Under the pieces are notes generated by a model. That model was not told where the DNA came from, made no database searches, and saw only the letters and a program-made list of their open reading frames with translations. 53,147 bases of DNA, taken from positions 1 through 53,147 of the forward strand of contig DATFLY010000125.1 in the NCBI GenBank assembly GCA_035267185.1. Direction: 5' to 3'. Numbering within the stretch: position 1 is the stretch's first letter; every line of letters starts with the position of its first letter. Shown piece by piece: positions 42,200 through 49,765 of this stretch. This stretch comes from JAUIBE01 sp035267185 (GTDB lineage: Bacteria > Pseudomonadota > Gammaproteobacteria > Xanthomonadales > SZUA-36). Both the position numbers and the translations under genes were made by a program.

Positions 42200-44416
42200 A
42201 TGTACATGCAATTTATAAAAAGAACCCTGCTGATCGCGACGATTGTGTTCGTCGTGGCGGCGTGCGCCACACAGAATCGGGTCGTGCGACCTCACTCTAC
42301 AGGGAAGACCGTCAATACTGCAGCCAAGCAGGCGCCGCCGGAAGCGGTTGATCCTCCACAGGAGCAGGACAGCGTAAATCCGGGTGTTCAGGCGGTCGAG
42401 ATCTACGAAGGAACCGGCGTGTTCATCAATGAGGAGGCCGCAGCTTCCAGGCCGGATATCGTTTCCGAAGATGGTGAGATCGTTCTTAATTTCGAAGGTG
42501 AGTCAGTCCAGTCGGTTGTTCACACCATTCTGGGTGAAGTGTTGCAGGAAACATTTGTGATTGGTCCTGGTGTCAGCGGCGAAGTCACCTTCTCAACTTC
42601 AAAGCCGGTGTCACGCGATCAGTTGATGCCGATACTCGAGCTGCTGTTGCAGTGGAACGGCGCCACCATGGTCTATACCGAGGGGCGGTACCATATCCTT
42701 CCGGTCAATGATGCCATTCCTGGCCACCTGGCACCTGAAATCGGCGGCCTCGATCTCGTCAGGGGTTACGAGGTGCGAGCGGTTCCCCTTGAGTACATTT
42801 CTGCCGTCGAAATGGAGAAAATCCTCCAACCCTATGTTCGTGATGGTGCAATCGTCCAGGTTGACCAGATGCGAAGCATGATATTCGTGGCCGGAACGCG
42901 AGAGGAACTTAGAAACTATCTCAAGACCGTTGAGATTTTTGATGTCGACTGGCTTGCTGGCATGTCGGTCGGTATATACCCGCTGCGCACCGTCGATGTT
43001 GAGTCGATCATCGGGGAGTTGGAGGGCATTTTTGGGTCAGAGGGTGAATCTCCACTTGCCGGAATGTTCCGGTTTATTCCCCTCGAACGACTGGGGTCGG
43101 TGATGGTGATCACCTATCAGGAGAGTTACCTGACAAAGGCGGAAGAATGGATCACGATACTTGATCGGGGTGCTGCAGGATCCGGAAAGCAATTATTCGT
43201 TTACAGGGTAAAAAACCTCGAGGCTCCGATACTGGCCGGTTACCTGGCAGAGTTGTTCGGCGGGCAGGCAACCGGCGGAAACCGGAATGAGTCGCGGGGA
43301 ACGCTGGCGCCTGGGCTTGAGCCGGTAACCGTTGGGTCCGTGAACGATTTTTCGACGAACCGGCAGGACACGGCGGGTGGCTTGAACCAGTCCACAACCG
43401 GGGGTACATCCGGCGGTTCCGGGAGCGATGCCGGAGCCGGAGGCGTCATTAATTTCGAAGACAGTGACATTAGGATCACCTCGGTGGTTGAAACCAATTC
43501 ATTGTTAATTCAGTCGACCCAATCAGAATACAATTCAATTCTCGCAGCCATCGAACGCATTGATATTCAGCCGCTTCAGGTTTTGATCGAATCGCAGGTT
43601 CTCGAGGTCACACTGAACGAGGCATTGTCATTTGGCGTCACCTGGTTCCTGCAGAATAATCTCGAAATTCCGGATGGCGGTGTGCAGTCGGGCAGGGTAG
43701 TCGACACCGTTGATGCCGGAACCCCGAACAATCTGCTGGTGACGGCATCGAAATTTTTTAATGGCGGAACAACACTAATCGAGGCAACCATCGAGGCCCT
43801 GGACTCTGTATCTGATGTCAGGTCGTTGGCTGCACCATCCCTGCTGGTGAGAAACAATGCAACAGCGACAATCAACGTCGGTATCCAGGTCCCTGTCAAT
43901 TCGTCCAGCATCAGCACCGGTAACAATAATGTGGTCAGCAGCGCCCAGTATGTTTCGACCGGTGTGACGCTGACAGTGACACCGAGAATTAACCCCGGTG
44001 GACTGGTTTATATGGATATCACCCAGGATGTAAGCCGGCCCGGGGCGCCCGCTACACCAGGTGGTAATCCTCCGATCAATAACAAGTCGGTGAATAGCCA
44101 GGTTGCTGTTCAATCGGGTCAAACGGTATTTCTCGGTGGTCTGATTTCTGAATCGAATACATTAACCCGATCGGGTGTGCCATTCCTTCATCGTGTGCCC
44201 ATCATTGGTGCGTTATTCGGCTCGCGAGTTAATACCAAAGAGCGCAACGAGACCATCGTCATGCTCACACCCACCGTGATCGAGAGCAATGTCGATCTCC
44301 AGGAGATCAGCGAACAGCTGGAAAATGAGTTCTCCCGTGTTCCACCGTTGACGATTTCCACAATCAATCGTAAAGCCATGGAAATGGAGAAAGCCAAGGA
44401 GGTTGAAAATCAATGA
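42200..44416 (+). CDS. gspD: type II secretion secretin GspD, lipoprotein form
   Basis: Outer-membrane secretin channel. The start at 42200 has an AAGGT site 9 nt upstream and yields a lipoprotein signal: LLIATIVFVVAACA with a lipobox Cys near residue 20. N0-N3 domains follow (VLNFEGESVQSVVHTILG; repeated secretin N domains to about residue 420), with a Gly/Ser/Thr-rich insert (TTGGTSGGSGSDAGAGG) in N3. Then comes the secretin core with VPVNSSS, VTPRINPGGLVYMDI and FLHRVPIIGALFGSR. 738 residues. A lipidated secretin, as in XpsD, may not need a pilotin; none is seen here. Confidence 0.94.
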   Translation: MYMQFIKRTLLIATIVFVVAACATQNRVVRPHSTGKTVNTAAKQAPPEAVDPPQEQDSVNPGVQAVEIYEGTGVFINEEAAASRPDIVSEDGEIVLNFEGESVQSVVHTILGEVLQETFVIGPGVSGEVTFSTSKPVSRDQLMPILELLLQWNGATMVYTEGRYHILPVNDAIPGHLAPEIGGLDLVRGYEVRAVPLEYISAVEMEKILQPYVRDGAIVQVDQMRSMIFVAGTREELRNYLKTVEIFDVDWLAGMSVGIYPLRTVDVESIIGELEGIFGSEGESPLAGMFRFIPLERLGSVMVITYQESYLTKAEEWITILDRGAAGSGKQLFVYRVKNLEAPILAGYLAELFGGQATGGNRNESRGTLAPGLEPVTVGSVNDFSTNRQDTAGGLNQSTTGGTSGGSGSDAGAGGVINFEDSDIRITSVVETNSLLIQSTQSEYNSILAAIERIDIQPLQVLIESQVLEVTLNEALSFGVTWFLQNNLEIPDGGVQSGRVVDTVDAGTPNNLLVTASKFFNGGTTLIEATIEALDSVSDVRSLAAPSLLVRNNATATINVGIQVPVNSSSISTGNNNVVSSAQYVSTGVTLTVTPRINPGGLVYMDITQDVSRPGAPATPGGNPPINNKSVNSQVAVQSGQTVFLGGLISESNTLTRSGVPFLHRVPIIGALFGSRVNTKERNETIVMLTPTVIESNVDLQEISEQLENEFSRVPPLTISTINRKAMEMEKAKEVENQ

Positions 44417-44943
44417 CCGTCACACCATCTGAACGCTCAGACTCCAATCCGGCGAATCACCAACAAACTCAGGCGTCATTCATGAATGCATCAACTCAAT
44501 TTGTATCCAGACATTTCGAGCGATCGAATGTTATTTCTGCTTTTAAGCTGGCGCTTTTGATCTTGCCTGTCGTTTTGCTAACGGCTTGTGCAACCACAGG
44601 CGGCGGTTCCGGAGGAGGACCTGTTGCCAAGCGGGCTCAGGATCGCTGGGATGCAGTGCTGGCTAACGACTTTGAAACAGCTTACCAATATTACTCACCG
44701 GGATTCCGGTCTTCCCAGACGCGTGGTGATTTTGAGCTGAGCATGAGACTGAGAAAGGTCCAGTTTCGCAACGCTGATTACCAGGATCAGTCTTGTGAAG
44801 AAGATGTTTGTACTCTGAAATTCAGCGTGGGTTACCAGATCGCTTCTCCCGTTCCTGGCCTGGAAACATGGGAGAGCAAGACGACGCTGGAGGAAAAGTG
44901 GGTCAGGACACAAGGTGAGTGGTGGTATTACCCTGAAGACTAG
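44413..44943 (+). CDS. putative lipoprotein with NTF2-like domain, end of T2SS operon
   Basis: It overlaps the gspD stop (ATGA), with AAGGAGG 10 nt upstream of the ATG at 44413, so it is probably translated with gspD. The protein has a hydrophobic segment ending in a lipobox (LALLILPVVLLTAC). From 44413 the n-region would be unusually long, and an ATG at 44482 gives a more normal lipoprotein signal. After a Gly-rich linker, the domain KRAQDRWDAVLANDFETAYQ ... WWYYPED resembles small NTF2-like lipoproteins. It contains one Cys pair (SCEEDVC). Function unknown; an accessory role in secretion is possible from position alone. Confidence 0.75.
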   Translation: MTVTPSERSDSNPANHQQTQASFMNASTQFVSRHFERSNVISAFKLALLILPVVLLTACATTGGGSGGGPVAKRAQDRWDAVLANDFETAYQYYSPGFRSSQTRGDFELSMRLRKVQFRNADYQDQSCEEDVCTLKFSVGYQIASPVPGLETWESKTTLEEKWVRTQGEWWYYPED

Positions 44944-45032
44944 CCGGGAGAATCCCGGTACTTCGGCCTGTACTATGATGTGACTGCGGAAAGTCAGCAG
45001 TACCCGTTAACCGCTTCTGAGATGGAGCAGCA

Positions 45033-45674
45033 ATGCAGTTCAAGATCAATCCAAAGACTGAAGTCAGATCACTTTTCCCCACCCCTTTTGCTTGTTTCCA
45101 GGTGCCCAATGCCACGGCCATCAATTCCGGTCTTGAAGAGGCCGTTTTGAGTCGTGAGCAATCTGAGACAGGGGGCAAGCGTTCAAACATTGGTGGCTGG
45201 CAATCGGCTGACAACCTGATCGAATGGCAGGAGCCGGAAGTGGTCGAACTGGTCGACACCATGCGATTCGCAGTGTTGAACATGGTCAGTCTGGTTTCCA
45301 ATACAACCCGGTTTGAAGCGGCAGTCAGTATTTTTGCCTGGGCGAACGTCAATCGCAGTGGTTCCTACAACCAGGTGCACACGCATCCGAACAATCACTG
45401 GTCAGGTGTCTATTACGTGACGCCAGGGGAGTTCGACGAGGATGATGTTGACTATCCAGGCCAGTTACAGATCCACGATCCCAGGGAACGTGCAGATATG
45501 TATCTGCACCCTGGATCATCTGTGGGGAAACCTTTTCGCATCAAGCCACAGGCAGGCATGATGGTGATGTTCCCTTCCTGGCTGTCGCACAGCGTCAATG
45601 TCTTTTATTCACAGACAACCCGTATCTCGATCGCCTTTAATGCACAGGCAACGAACTTCAAGGTACAATCGTAG
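45033..45674 (+). CDS. 2OG-Fe(II) oxygenase, TIGR02466-like
   Basis: A 213-residue cupin-fold oxygenase-like protein. It shows SLFPTPFACFQVPNA near the N-terminus, then QVHTHPNNHWSGVYYVTPG with the candidate iron His residues, GQLQIHDPRE, and GMMVMFPSWLSHSVNVF followed by RISIAFNAQA, which supplies the distal His and the 2-oxoglutarate Arg. These features fit the putative 2OG-Fe(II) oxygenases of TIGR02466. Substrate unknown. It stands alone 89 bp after the T2SS-linked lipoprotein gene. Confidence 0.82.
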   Translation: MQFKINPKTEVRSLFPTPFACFQVPNATAINSGLEEAVLSREQSETGGKRSNIGGWQSADNLIEWQEPEVVELVDTMRFAVLNMVSLVSNTTRFEAAVSIFAWANVNRSGSYNQVHTHPNNHWSGVYYVTPGEFDEDDVDYPGQLQIHDPRERADMYLHPGSSVGKPFRIKPQAGMMVMFPSWLSHSVNVFYSQTTRISIAFNAQATNFKVQS

Positions 45675-45996
45675 TTCGGGAGGATGCGGGAAAATACAAG
45701 CAAATCAGGAAGTTCCGGCTTTGTTAAATATTGGTAAAAGATTGTAAAAGTTCCCAGGATTTTGACCCTGTTTTGTTATCTTAAATGCTTGTTATATAAG
45801 GTTTTTTAACTGTAAACTTGCATCGGTTTTTGACTCTTCCATAGAAGCCCAGATCATTGAACTAAAATCAACCCTGTCGTACTATGGCCGCGCGAATGGC
45901 CGGTATAGGGCCAAGTTTGCCTTTGGTTTTGGCGAATTGCCTTAATAAGGGCTGTTTCGCAAAGCCCTGTGTACACAACTTTTAAGGAGTGTTGTA
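45675..45996 (+). promoter_or_regulatory. 322-bp gene-free region: promoter and structured leader of the secreted-protein gene
   Basis: AT-rich upstream half, structured downstream half, no gene. It contains a period-10 A-rich repeat (TTGGTAAAAG/ATTGTAAAAG, 45731-45750), a candidate promoter TTGTTA-16-TATAAG (45773-45800), and an inferred leader of about 190 nt. A nested stem is centred on GGCC-GCGCGAAT-GGCC flanked by CTAT/ATAG. A second hairpin is AGGGCT (45948-45953) with AGCCCT (45963-45968). An AAGGAG ribosome-binding site lies about 8 nt before the ATG. I could not match the leader to a known riboswitch. Confidence 0.6.
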
Positions 45997-47721
45997 ATGA
46001 ATAGGAAAAATCTGACAGCTGCTGTATTGGCAGGTCTGGCGGGTGCAGCAGGTATTGCTGGCACAGCGCAGGCGGTCAATATCAATCCGGACGGATTGGG
46101 GCAGGTTCTGATCTATCCATATTACACCTCGAGGGGCGGTAACCAGACGCTGCTGTCTGTGGTTAACACCACTGAAGACGCTAAAGCAGTCAAGGTACGT
46201 TTCCTGGAGGGGTATAACTCACGCGAAGTCCTCGACTTCAACATGTATATGTCTGCCTATGATGTTTGGGTAGCTGCTATCGCTGATGACGGCGCTGGCA
46301 CACCAACCCTTTACATCCCGGACAGCACCTGTACCGTTCCGTACCTGTTTGAACAGGATTCAGACGGTGACGGCGTTGGCGAACAGGCGTTCCTGCCTTT
46401 TGCTTACACTGGTGCAAATGAAGATGGTGGTCCAACCGATATCGCACGTGCTTCTGAAGGTCATTTCGAAATGATCGAGATGGGTAACGTGAATAACGAA
46501 ACGGAAACTGCCAAGCGTCTTGGTTCTGCAAGCGCTGCGACTCACATTGTTACTGAAGATGGCCCGCGTCCTCGCGATTGCCAGCAGTTGGTAGACAACT
46601 GGACAATCTTCGGTGTGGGTCCTGACGGTATGTGGATCATGGACGAATCACTGGATATCGAGCGCGGAAATGGCGGTCTGTTCGGTGGTGCTGCGGTTGT
46701 TAACGTTAACGAAGGCACAATGTACAGCTACGATGCACGCGCTATTCAGGGTTATGACAACTCTGACGACGCTCATCTGCACTTTGTACCTGGCGACGTA
46801 CAGCCTGGTCTGAATGACGGTAATCGTACCGATGCCACGGTTTTCTTCGGAGAGCCTTTGGCTGAAGCGGTAACCCTGAGCTACCCACGTGGTGTTGATG
46901 CTGTTTCTGCTGTGTTCATGAAAGAAAACATCATGAACGAGTACAACATTGAAGCAGGTCTGAACGCACTTTCAGAGTGGGTCATCACCTTCCCAACCAA
47001 GAACTTCTACGTCGATCCAACCATGGCTCCGACGGCTGCGTTCTTTACACCTGATCCTAGTGATCCGGGTTGTAACGGTTGGGATCCAGGCGAGCCGTAT
47101 CCTTCGGATGCCAGGTCTGATGGCACAACTACCGATCCTGATTGGCAGCAGTGCCAGTTCGTGGAGAACACCGAGTTCATCAACTTCCCGTTCACCAGCG
47201 TATTCAATGGCGAAGCCTGCGAACTCGCTTTCCTGAGCGTTTGGAATCGTGAAGAATCTCCGGTCGGACCTCCGGGCAACATCCCGCCGATCGTTTCTCC
47301 GCCTCCTCCGGGTGGTTCTCCTGGCGGTAGCTTCACGCTCTGCTATGAAACCAACGTAATGCGTTTCGGTAACGACGACGTACCTGCTGAAGGTTCAGAA
47401 ATCCTGAAATCTGATGCAGCTACAGTACGTAATGTAACGTTGCCGCCAGACCATCAGAATGGTTGGGCCAACATTGGCTTCGCGTATAACGACTCGGAAG
47501 GTATTCCAGTACACCGTGATTGGGCTGGCCTGATTGGTCTTCCTGTAACCGGTTTCTGGGCTCAGACCTTTGAGAATGGCTTCCTGTTCGGTGGCACGGT
47601 TCTGGCTAACTACGGTGGTCTCTTCGATCACAAAGCCAACATCCGTCGTCAGGTATGTCCTCCTCCCGCTGAGGGACAGGGCAACAGCCGTCTGTGCGAT
47701 ATTCGCATCGGTTCGGACTAA
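45997..47721 (+). CDS. large secreted protein of unknown function, probably highly expressed
   Basis: A 574-residue protein with a clear signal peptide (residues 1-~26, cleavage after AQA). The mature start NINPDGLGQVLIYPYYTSRG and SVVNTTEDAKAVKVRFLEGYN belong to a gammaproteobacterial family I have seen only as hypothetical. Eight Cys (disulfides likely), a DSDGDGVGEQ calcium-loop-like motif near residue 120, and a Pro/Gly linker at residues ~421-446 (IPPIVSPPPPGGSPGG) before a C-terminal domain. No PEP-CTERM or other sorting tail. Codons look biased to GGT, CGT, CTG and AAC compared with its neighbours. Long leader, ideal ribosome-binding site and strong terminator suggest heavy expression. 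It could be a surface structural protein or a T2SS substrate. Confidence 0.85.
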   Translation: MNRKNLTAAVLAGLAGAAGIAGTAQAVNINPDGLGQVLIYPYYTSRGGNQTLLSVVNTTEDAKAVKVRFLEGYNSREVLDFNMYMSAYDVWVAAIADDGAGTPTLYIPDSTCTVPYLFEQDSDGDGVGEQAFLPFAYTGANEDGGPTDIARASEGHFEMIEMGNVNNETETAKRLGSASAATHIVTEDGPRPRDCQQLVDNWTIFGVGPDGMWIMDESLDIERGNGGLFGGAAVVNVNEGTMYSYDARAIQGYDNSDDAHLHFVPGDVQPGLNDGNRTDATVFFGEPLAEAVTLSYPRGVDAVSAVFMKENIMNEYNIEAGLNALSEWVITFPTKNFYVDPTMAPTAAFFTPDPSDPGCNGWDPGEPYPSDARSDGTTTDPDWQQCQFVENTEFINFPFTSVFNGEACELAFLSVWNREESPVGPPGNIPPIVSPPPPGGSPGGSFTLCYETNVMRFGNDDVPAEGSEILKSDAATVRNVTLPPDHQNGWANIGFAYNDSEGIPVHRDWAGLIGLPVTGFWAQTFENGFLFGGTVLANYGGLFDHKANIRRQVCPPPAEGQGNSRLCDIRIGSD

Positions 47722-47734
47722 GCTGGAAAAAAGT

Positions 47735-47748
47735 AATCCTTCGGGATT
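47735..47748 (+). other. UUCG-loop hairpin before the terminator
   Basis: AATCC-TTCG-GGATT: a short stem closed by the very stable UUCG tetraloop, just after the stop codon and 12 bp before the main terminator. It may protect the 3' end of the mRNA. Confidence 0.5.
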
Positions 47749-47760
47749 GCGAATTGGGAA

Positions 47761-47787
47761 AGGGCCGCGAAAGCGGCCCTTTTTCTT
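47761..47787 (+). terminator. rho-independent terminator of the secreted-protein gene
   Basis: AGGGCCGC (47761-47768), GAAA tetraloop, GCGGCCCT (47773-47780), then TTTTCTT. Eight perfect GC-rich pairs with a GNRA loop and a T-run: a strong intrinsic terminator. Confidence 0.93.
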
Positions 47788-47871
47788 ATTTCAGGCTGAA
47801 TCTGGCTTTGCATCCTGAACGATCCCACTTGCGCAATAGGAATGACTATTGAACTGTGTGCGATCGTCCAA

Positions 47872-47939
47872 CCAGCTTTACCAGCTTTACCCTGAAACCT
47901 GGTTAGAAAAGCAGGTTGGCAGGCTGGCAGGCTGGCAGG
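47872..47939 (+). repeat. two short tandem repeats before the parvulin gene
   Basis: CCAGCTTTA twice in a row (47872-47889) and GGCAGGCT repeated 2.75 times (47918-47939), in the 288-bp gap between the secreted-protein gene and the parvulin gene. Typical slippage-prone repeats. Apart from these and the upstream hairpins I see nothing in the gap. Confidence 0.7.
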
Positions 47940-48009
47940 AACCCATCCCATCATTCATTGTCGGAAGACAGTTGGTATGAACCAAAAATTTTCAGAAGGA
48001 AACAGTTCA

Positions 48010-48957
48010 ATGAATTTGTCACTGCTAACCAGAAGCCTTTTATTCTGCTTATTGCCACTGACCGTATTCGCACATGACTTCAATACTGAAGTGCCGGTGG
48101 ATAAGGATGACCCGGAAGTTGTTTTCGCCTACCAGGGTGATGCGATTCTGACCCAGGATGGGATTGATGCTGCGTTCGAAAAAATTCCGGACCAGGATCG
48201 GTTGCTTTTTATACGTGATGGACAAAAAGTGGATCAGCTGGTGCGCAACCTTATGAAAACCAAGGTCATTGCGCTGGATGCAATTGAGAATAATTTTGAT
48301 AAGAACCCTGACGTCTTTCAGCGAATGGTCCAGGCGGCCTACAAAGAGCTGGCATCCGCCTGGATAGAGGAGCTTGCAGCTCGCGCGCCGGAAGCCGACT
48401 ATGAAGCGATGGCATATGAGGACTACCTTGCAAATCCACAGGATTATCGCTCTCCTGAATACCGTGATGTGTCTCATATCCTCATCGGAACAAGAGATTA
48501 TTCGCAGCAAGAGGCTCTGGCATTGGCTGAAACTGTTAGAACAGAAGCCATGAATGGGGAAAAGCCGTTCAGTGAACTGGTTAGTGAATACTCAGACGAT
48601 CCTTCAAAAGACTCCAACAAGGGTTCATTTTTGAGAGTGAGCCGAGGACAGACAGCCAAGCCCTTTGAAGACGCTGCATTTGGTTTGGAGAACGTCGGCC
48701 AGATCAGTGAACCTGTGCTGACTGAATTCGGATATCACATTATCAGGCTCGATGCGGTTTATGAGTCTCGACAGCTTGAATTTGCTGAAGTAAAAGAAGA
48801 AACCATCGAGGTAAAGCGCGAAAAGCATGAAAGCGAGTACCAGGAACTCTACATCAAGGGCCTGCTTGAAGAAGGTATTGTTCTGCCTGAGGGTTCTGTA
48901 GAAGTCATGTTGAGGCGACATTTTGGTGAAAACCTGGAAAATGCACCGCAGTACTGA
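48010..48957 (+). CDS. exported parvulin-type peptidyl-prolyl isomerase
   Basis: A 315-residue PpiC/SurA-like foldase. The ATG at 48010 is chosen: a GAAGGA site lies about 10 nt upstream and a signal peptide follows directly (LLTRSLLFCLLPLTVFA). The frame starts earlier at 47977 but with no signal. The N-terminal helical SurA-N-like part (residues ~30-145) precedes one parvulin domain (YRDVSHILIGTRDYSQQEAL, PFSELVSEYSDDPS, NKGSFLRVSRGQ, FGYHIIRLDAVYE). It probably acts in the periplasm on exported proteins. Its position after the secreted-protein gene hints at, but does not prove, a dedicated client. Confidence 0.88.
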   Translation: MNLSLLTRSLLFCLLPLTVFAHDFNTEVPVDKDDPEVVFAYQGDAILTQDGIDAAFEKIPDQDRLLFIRDGQKVDQLVRNLMKTKVIALDAIENNFDKNPDVFQRMVQAAYKELASAWIEELAARAPEADYEAMAYEDYLANPQDYRSPEYRDVSHILIGTRDYSQQEALALAETVRTEAMNGEKPFSELVSEYSDDPSKDSNKGSFLRVSRGQTAKPFEDAAFGLENVGQISEPVLTEFGYHIIRLDAVYESRQLEFAEVKEETIEVKREKHESEYQELYIKGLLEEGIVLPEGSVEVMLRRHFGENLENAPQY

Positions 48958-48997
48958 TTGACATGGCCGGTTTTCAACCTGGTAGCAAAGGCGGGAG

Positions 48998-49765
48998 ATG
49001 AGCAACGGGATTTTCAGACAGCTCGTTCTGCGGGCCATCAGGACAGACTACCTCAATAATCTGAGTGGTTTCGCATGGCTGATTTTGCAGCCCTTAATGC
49101 TGCTGGCTGTTTATGCATTTGTATTCTCGACCATATTCAAAGCCCGTATTCCTGGCCTGGAACCCTCGGCTTTTGTTCCTTTCCTGGCGATTGCCTTTTG
49201 GCCCTGGACTGCTTTTTCCGAATCTGTGTTGAAAGCGAGCCAGGTGGTGACCGCGAATGCGGCACTGATTGGAAAAGTCTCTTTTCGCACTGAATTGCTG
49301 CCATTATCGGCAGTCACTGCGACGTTTCTGATGCATATGGTCGGATATGCTGCAGTTCTGATCGTACTCAGACTGATGGGAACGGAAATTGACTGGTTTG
49401 GGCTGCTGCCCGCGTTGGTGGTGCTGGCTGTCCTTTATGCTTTCGCAGTGGCACTGGCACTTTTCTTCAGTGCCTTGCATGTTTTCATTCGTGATCTGGG
49501 GCAAATGCTTCCGCCACTGATGACTTTCTGGTTCTTCATGTCGCCCATTCTCTACAGCCCTGCGCTGTTACCGGATCATCTGGCAAGCCTGATGGAACTT
49601 AACCCCATGACATGGTTTGTAGGTCGCTTGCGTGAGTTCCTTATGCTGGGTGGCTACACACCTGCCCTGAGTGATGCTCTGATTCCGGCTGTTGTGATTA
49701 TTCTTTGCTTCCTTGGTTTCCGGTTCTTTCGAAGAATGAGCGGACACTTTGAGGATTTCCTGTGA
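48998..49765 (+). CDS. wzm: polysaccharide ABC transporter permease (Wzm type)
   Basis: Inner-membrane ABC-2-type permease exporting undecaprenyl-linked polysaccharide. 255 residues with an N-terminal cytoplasmic stretch RAIRTDYLNNLSGFAWLILQ and six hydrophobic segments, including MLLAVYAFVFSTIFKARIPG, the FLAIAFWPWTAFSESVLKAS loop and TFWFFMSPILYSPALLPDHL, all typical of Wzm/RfbA/KpsM permeases. It overlaps the ATPase gene by 4 bp (GTGA). It begins a polysaccharide cluster that runs off the right end. Confidence 0.9.
   Translation: MSNGIFRQLVLRAIRTDYLNNLSGFAWLILQPLMLLAVYAFVFSTIFKARIPGLEPSAFVPFLAIAFWPWTAFSESVLKASQVVTANAALIGKVSFRTELLPLSAVTATFLMHMVGYAAVLIVLRLMGTEIDWFGLLPALVVLAVLYAFAVALALFFSALHVFIRDLGQMLPPLMTFWFFMSPILYSPALLPDHLASLMELNPMTWFVGRLREFLMLGGYTPALSDALIPAVVIILCFLGFRFFRRMSGHFEDFL

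Noticed and set aside
45948..45968. CGCAAAGCC resembling the core of c-di-GMP-I riboswitches
   Set aside because: The rest of the consensus (the AGGGCAAACC-type half and the tetraloop-receptor arm) is absent; the match falls in a simple hairpin.
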